A model generated the notes under the pieces. It made no database searches and was not told where the DNA came from. It saw nothing but the letters and a program-made list of their open reading frames with translations. From the NCBI GenBank assembly GCA_046330435.1, contig JAXLST010000006.1, forward strand, positions 186,001 through 250,000: a DNA stretch of 64,000 nucleotides, written 5' to 3'. The stretch comes from Ga0077560 sp046330435. Lineage in GTDB: Bacteria; Actinomycetota; Thermoleophilia; Miltoncostaeales; Miltoncostaeaceae. Below, piece after piece: positions 63,301 to 64,000 of the stretch. Made by a program: the position numbers and the translations under genes. Position 1 is the stretch's first letter. Each line of letters starts with the position of its first letter.

Positions 63301-64000
63301 CCGTCGCACCAAGTCTGGAAGCCTGGCCGCGATGGGATGGCAGACCGTGACCCTCGAGGCCACGGCCACCGGGTCGAGCACGACCCTCGCCTTTGCCGCG
63401 CTGAGCAGCGGGAACATGGGCATGGCGATCGATGCGGTCTCGGTCACCCAGCAGGCCGGCCCCACGGTGAGCGGCGGGTCGCTGTCCTGGCAGAGCGTGG
63501 CCTCGGTCGCGATCACCGGGGCGTCCGCGACCGACGCGTTCTCGGGGGTGGCGAGCTACCAGTACCGCACCAGCACCGACGGCGGCTCCACCTGGGGGTC
63601 GGCGACCGCCGGGTCGACCGCGACCATCAGCGCCGAGGGCGAGACCCTCGTGCAGTTCCGCGGCGTCGACAACGCCGGGAACACCGGTCCCTGGGCCCCG
63701 TCGACCTCCACCGCCGGCAGCACCGCGCGCATCGACCGCACCGCACCGGCCGCTCCCACGGTGGGCGGCGGGTCGCTGTCCTGGCAGAGCGTCGCCTCCG
63801 TCGACGTGAAGGCCTCCGGCGGCAGCGACACGGGCGGCTCCTCGCTCTCCGGGTACGAGTACCGCACGTCCACCGACGGCGGCACCACATGGGGCACCGC
63901 CACCTCCGGCGGCACCGCGACGATCAGCGCCGAGGGCGAGACGCTCGTCCAGTTCCGGACCGTCGACGGCGCGGGCAACACCAGTGCGTGGACCCCCGCC
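54377..64000 (+). CDS. giant secreted modular surface protein, truncated by the window end
   Basis: An open frame of 3,208 codons with no stop before base 64000. GTG start, then a signal peptide (VRWILAALAAVLLALLTASGALG). Approximate residue order: six beta-propeller-like repeats with YLVVWxGDD (45-440); seven FG-GAP/integrin-type calcium repeats of the form DxNxDGxxD (485-945); an Fn3-like domain (950-1045). After that comes a series of about nine Ig-like modules of roughly 95 residues (core YRTSTDGGSTW and AEGETLVQFR). Inside some modules sit a LamG-like domain (1083-1290), a PA14 domain (1401-1537) and a second propeller-like block (1922-2318). DUF642-like domains (1611-1773 and 2873-3025) lie in linkers. 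A separate beta module covers 2457-2666. Probably a polysaccharide-binding adhesin or matrix protein. Confidence 0.9.
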   Translation, partial: MRWILAALAAVLLALLTASGALGADGFAPSWQLRASQSGSDGDSWTSTDPNVAYNSQDDEYLVVWTGTVGATDEHEVYGRLADRNGKWLGSQFRISHVGTDGDTLRDAANPSVAYDPTNDRYLVVWQGDYQADGADEIYGVLVSAAGATVGSEVRLSDMGGTDSSTLYDASWPDVAYNPVNSEFLVVWMGDDNTGSLVDNEFEIYGQRVTAAGAETGTNDVRLSDMGPDGNSAYTANFPRVAADTTTGKYLVTWTGDDNTAPLVDGEWEAWSQLVNANGTENGTDTRLSDMGPNGSALYTANRADVAYNSVDTEYLVAWEGDDNTAPLVDGENEIFVQKVTAAGAETGTNDIRISDMGTDGSTLYAAQVPSVAFNPVAGQYLVAWQGDDTSSTAIDGQIEIWAQRLDSNAAQVGDNDRRISRANLTTSGTAKGALTVALAASTRAKKWHLAWESDPALGSLNDNEYEIYDSILGIDPGIDMATSGNIALRIDGAAANTNSGFTLRDAGDVNNDGISDVLVGAPASWAGGSGAAASYVVWGGSLPRTVDLNALGTNGFKINAPSGSGVGMGGVAMGDLNADGYDDIALTGYSKAYVVFGKATTTAVDVASLGSGGYVVDGSTLSSSSGWAVDAGDVNGDGKLDLIAAQDQADLNSRTNSGSVFVVFGKSTTTTVNLASLGTDGWRIDGASSGIKAGYNVGAGDVTGDGKADILVGANLADNNFRTDSGSVWVVFGKAGTGNVDLNSLGSAGYRIDGAVSLDELSSATALPDMNGDGIGEVAVGAPWAWVAEHNVSTGAAYVLWGKTSTSTIDLNSLGSQGYRITGVGDNDGTGITVRSAGDIDNDGTADLYVGAEYTDNNSRTDSGSGYIVFGKANTDEVNLDGLGTQGFRIDGAAASDNLGSSESGQGGGVIADQNADGFDEVLAPAMMADPSARTNAGQSYIVSPALMLATVTTDSATSITTTGATLNGTYNGNGQSGYSFFEWGTSTAYGSSTSRTASGTGAGTATASITGLTANTLYHYRLVVEDVDGFRSYGGDQIFSTENTAPGSPSVSGGAANWQNVASQTITATGGDDYQGTGAATGQLARYEFDAGSGSSVADRTGNGYSLLLNPTSTWTTDRFGNPNSAIAFSNGGSADIQGSFTTGGTMSVAMWAKFDNLNGSWSRLFDFGGYGGTGALNVFALSKQGAGSDDLRLVVEDWDSSPTYVDGIYANNVIQVGKWQHYVATIDATGLMKLYVDGVLVASGGSHPLQSGVRDNYFFGTSNFIADDELEGAIDGVVITNNVLSASDAAALAGASGVKRYEYRTSTDGGTTWSSATTGTSLTVTAEGETRVQYRVVDNNNVAGAWTPTTATAASMARIDRTSPGTPGAAGGSTTWSNAASATVTAQPGTDTGPTGLKASYFNNMTLTGSPVLTQTENVDFTWTGSQPDPLVNATGFSARWEGGVTAPTTGTYTFQTQSDDGIRLWVNGQQVINDWSDHPLSTVTSAGVALTAGQTYPVVLEYYQNTGGAQAHLLWQTPGSGSYVAIPKAQLSPLTYEYRQSTDGGTTWSPTPVTGAQATVTEQGETQVQYRATDAAGNVSGWGPASGTAGATVRLDRTGAGGNSGSELVSNGSFESPALGSGFQTGSAGQGYGAWSITSGTVELYATTGGWNAAAGSQSVDMDGSPGPGAISQTITTTPGTVYRISFALSGNPGGTQGVKELQVGWGGSALRTVRFDTTGRSTTAMGWTTVTLEATATSTNTALTFQSLSSGGNNGPAIDNVSVVPQSGPTVSGGSLSWQSVPSVTVTGSAGTDALSGVASYQYRTSTDGGSTWGSATAGSSAVISAEGETLVQFRGVDNAGNTGPWAPSSATAGSTVRIDRTIPTDPTVSGGSLSWQSVPGITFTATGSSGGASGLGSYSYRTSTDNGSTWSSAVTGGTWGANAWTSAVAGGADVPQVGVDSAGNAVAVWRQYNGANYEVYTASRPAGGSWGTPAALTTGAPDPQTVALAVGADGTAVAVWDRYDGSNYRIYAAVRSSSGVWGTPAAISTAGSMALNPKVAIDATGNAVAAWEQGGVQAARYSGGAWGSPQTVGSTGADQPRVAMNATGETALVWRRSDGTNTRTEAATRSGSGAWSAVSVISASGRDAQSPNVAVTPAGAMVATWIRSDGTNTLVQTSERPSGGAWGAGVSRSAAGQNATGPQIASHADGGIVLTWTRYDGTAWRVQAIERTGAGTWGSVSDMSDPAQNGFGPSVATSANGDAILTWYRWDGARYRVQSSVKTSGGSWGATTTHSDTGATAYQVQAAMAPDGTAVLVWQYSGSPSRIQSAVRTADGRATVAAEGTTLVQFRATDGAGNVGNWAPASAVAGNTAKIDRTAPGAPTLTGGSLLWRSVYSASITASAASDPLSGVSGYEYRTSTDAGSTWSSATSGATATASANGETLVQFRATDTAGNVGSWSPSSAGATNTIRIQRNTIVLRGQTSNTNSGGASLVLTVPAGTVANDLLLAQVAVDGGSGTTITAPAGWTLIGRTDVGSTAHAIYQRTATGSETATYTWTFSGSLGASGGMVGYAGVEPSSPTTTTISTSGTGTPFNVTAPTVTVPDSMLVILLAQDSNGTLTAPASMSQLYQSAYAGPRPGVIALDEPQPTTGSPGVKSTTASPGVAFNARSLVLRPLDTTAPTTPTVSGGSLSWQSVASVTVSASGSTDANTGVTSYQYRTSTDGGSTWGSATTGASVAISAEGTTLVQFRAVDGAGNASAWTPSSAGAGNTVKLDRTAPGTPTVSGGSLSWQSVASVTVSASAGTDATSGVSGYEYRTSTDGGTTWAATATSGAAATITEQGETLVQFRTIDNAGNVSAWTPSSAGAGNTVRIDRTGPGGNPGAELVTNGGFETPAAGSFTVRSTSFTGWTIVSGDISLVGSYWQAAAGSQSLELHGTVPGKVSQTLATTAGATYRITFQQAPNPDPSASSLQEMQVEWGGAVLRSVRRTKSGSLAAMGWQTVTLEATATGSSTTLAFAALSSGNMGMAIDAVSVTQQAGPTVSGGSLSWQSVASVAITGASATDAFSGVASYQYRTSTDGGSTWGSATAGSTATISAEGETLVQFRGVDNAGNTGPWAPSTSTAGSTARIDRTAPAAPTVGGGSLSWQSVASVDVKASGGSDTGGSSLSGYEYRTSTDGGTTWGTATSGGTATISAEGETLVQFRTVDGAGNTSAWTPA
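57527..64000 (+). repeat. tandem Ig-like module repeats within the giant gene
   Basis: About nine copies of a roughly 285-base coding repeat occur. Each begins near TVSGGSLSWQSV and ends near RIDRTAP; approximate starts are 57527, 58485, 59698, 59986, 61471, 62380, 62673, 63451 and 63741. Several copies are nearly identical at DNA level, notably those starting at 59698 and 63451. Recombination between copies, and assembly collapse, are real risks here. Confidence 0.75.

Overview
The window is very GC-rich (roughly 70% or more), densely packed bacterial DNA. The gene content points to a Gram-positive actinomycete-type lineage: OpcA beside Zwf, a DivIVA-domain coiled-coil protein, a DtxR-family regulator, a split-alpha-subunit PntAA/PntAB/PntB transhydrogenase and an MqnD-type menaquinone protein. 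A deep-branching class such as Thermoleophilia fits, but that placement is inference. I found no tRNA, rRNA, CRISPR array, transposase or phage module. No gap between genes exceeds about 300 bases; the largest are 24255-24543 and 46489-46764.

Layout. 1-5.4 kb: a heat-shock/proteolysis operon (hsp20-lon-hotdog thioesterase), then two PAS-GGDEF diguanylate cyclases. 5.4-12.8 kb: a winged-helix regulator and membrane protein under twin palindromic operators, a cupin, mqnD with a small Cys-rich protein, a membrane protein, DtxR- and Crp-type regulators, a DivIVA-like coiled-coil protein and a CitE-like lyase. 12.9-17.7 kb: two paralogous secreted PKD-domain proteins, the first frameshifted. 17.8-21.2 kb: a LuxR-type regulator, two small lipoproteins and guaB. 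21.3-27.4 kb: pntAA-pntAB-pntB, then a FIST sensor overlapping a GGDEF/HD-GYP enzyme. 27.6-35.4 kb: a pentose-phosphate operon tkt-pgi-gnd-zwf-opcA-pgl with no transaldolase. 35.4-42.7 kb: two ECF sigma factor plus membrane-protein pairs flanking a DUF4143 ATPase and a CoA-binding protein/metY pair. 42.7-47.7 kb: a YdeI-like protein, a potassium-uptake cluster (ktrA plus two ktrB) and a TerC protein behind a yybP-ykoY manganese riboswitch. 47.7-54.2 kb: an HD-like protein with an AcuC deacetylase, a secreted beta-helix protein, a MATE transporter, a cyclase and an amine oxidase. 54.4-64 kb: the first 3,208 codons of a giant secreted modular protein that runs off the window.

How the genes work together. 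Operons are tight, with repeated 4-base GTGA/ATGA stop-start overlaps. Central carbon metabolism and NADPH supply (the pentose-phosphate operon, transhydrogenase) sit beside c-di-GMP signalling (three GGDEF proteins, all with GGEEF and an upstream RxxD) and cation homeostasis (Ktr, TerC). The strongest items for a second look are the giant protein whose Ig-like modules carry other domains inserted inside them, the twin sigma/anti-sigma-like pairs with a SecD-head-like domain, a 23-bp tandem repeat array abutting the DUF4143 ATPase start, the riboswitch whose P1 strand can instead mask the terC ribosome-binding site, and the twin 17-bp palindromes at 6144-6184.
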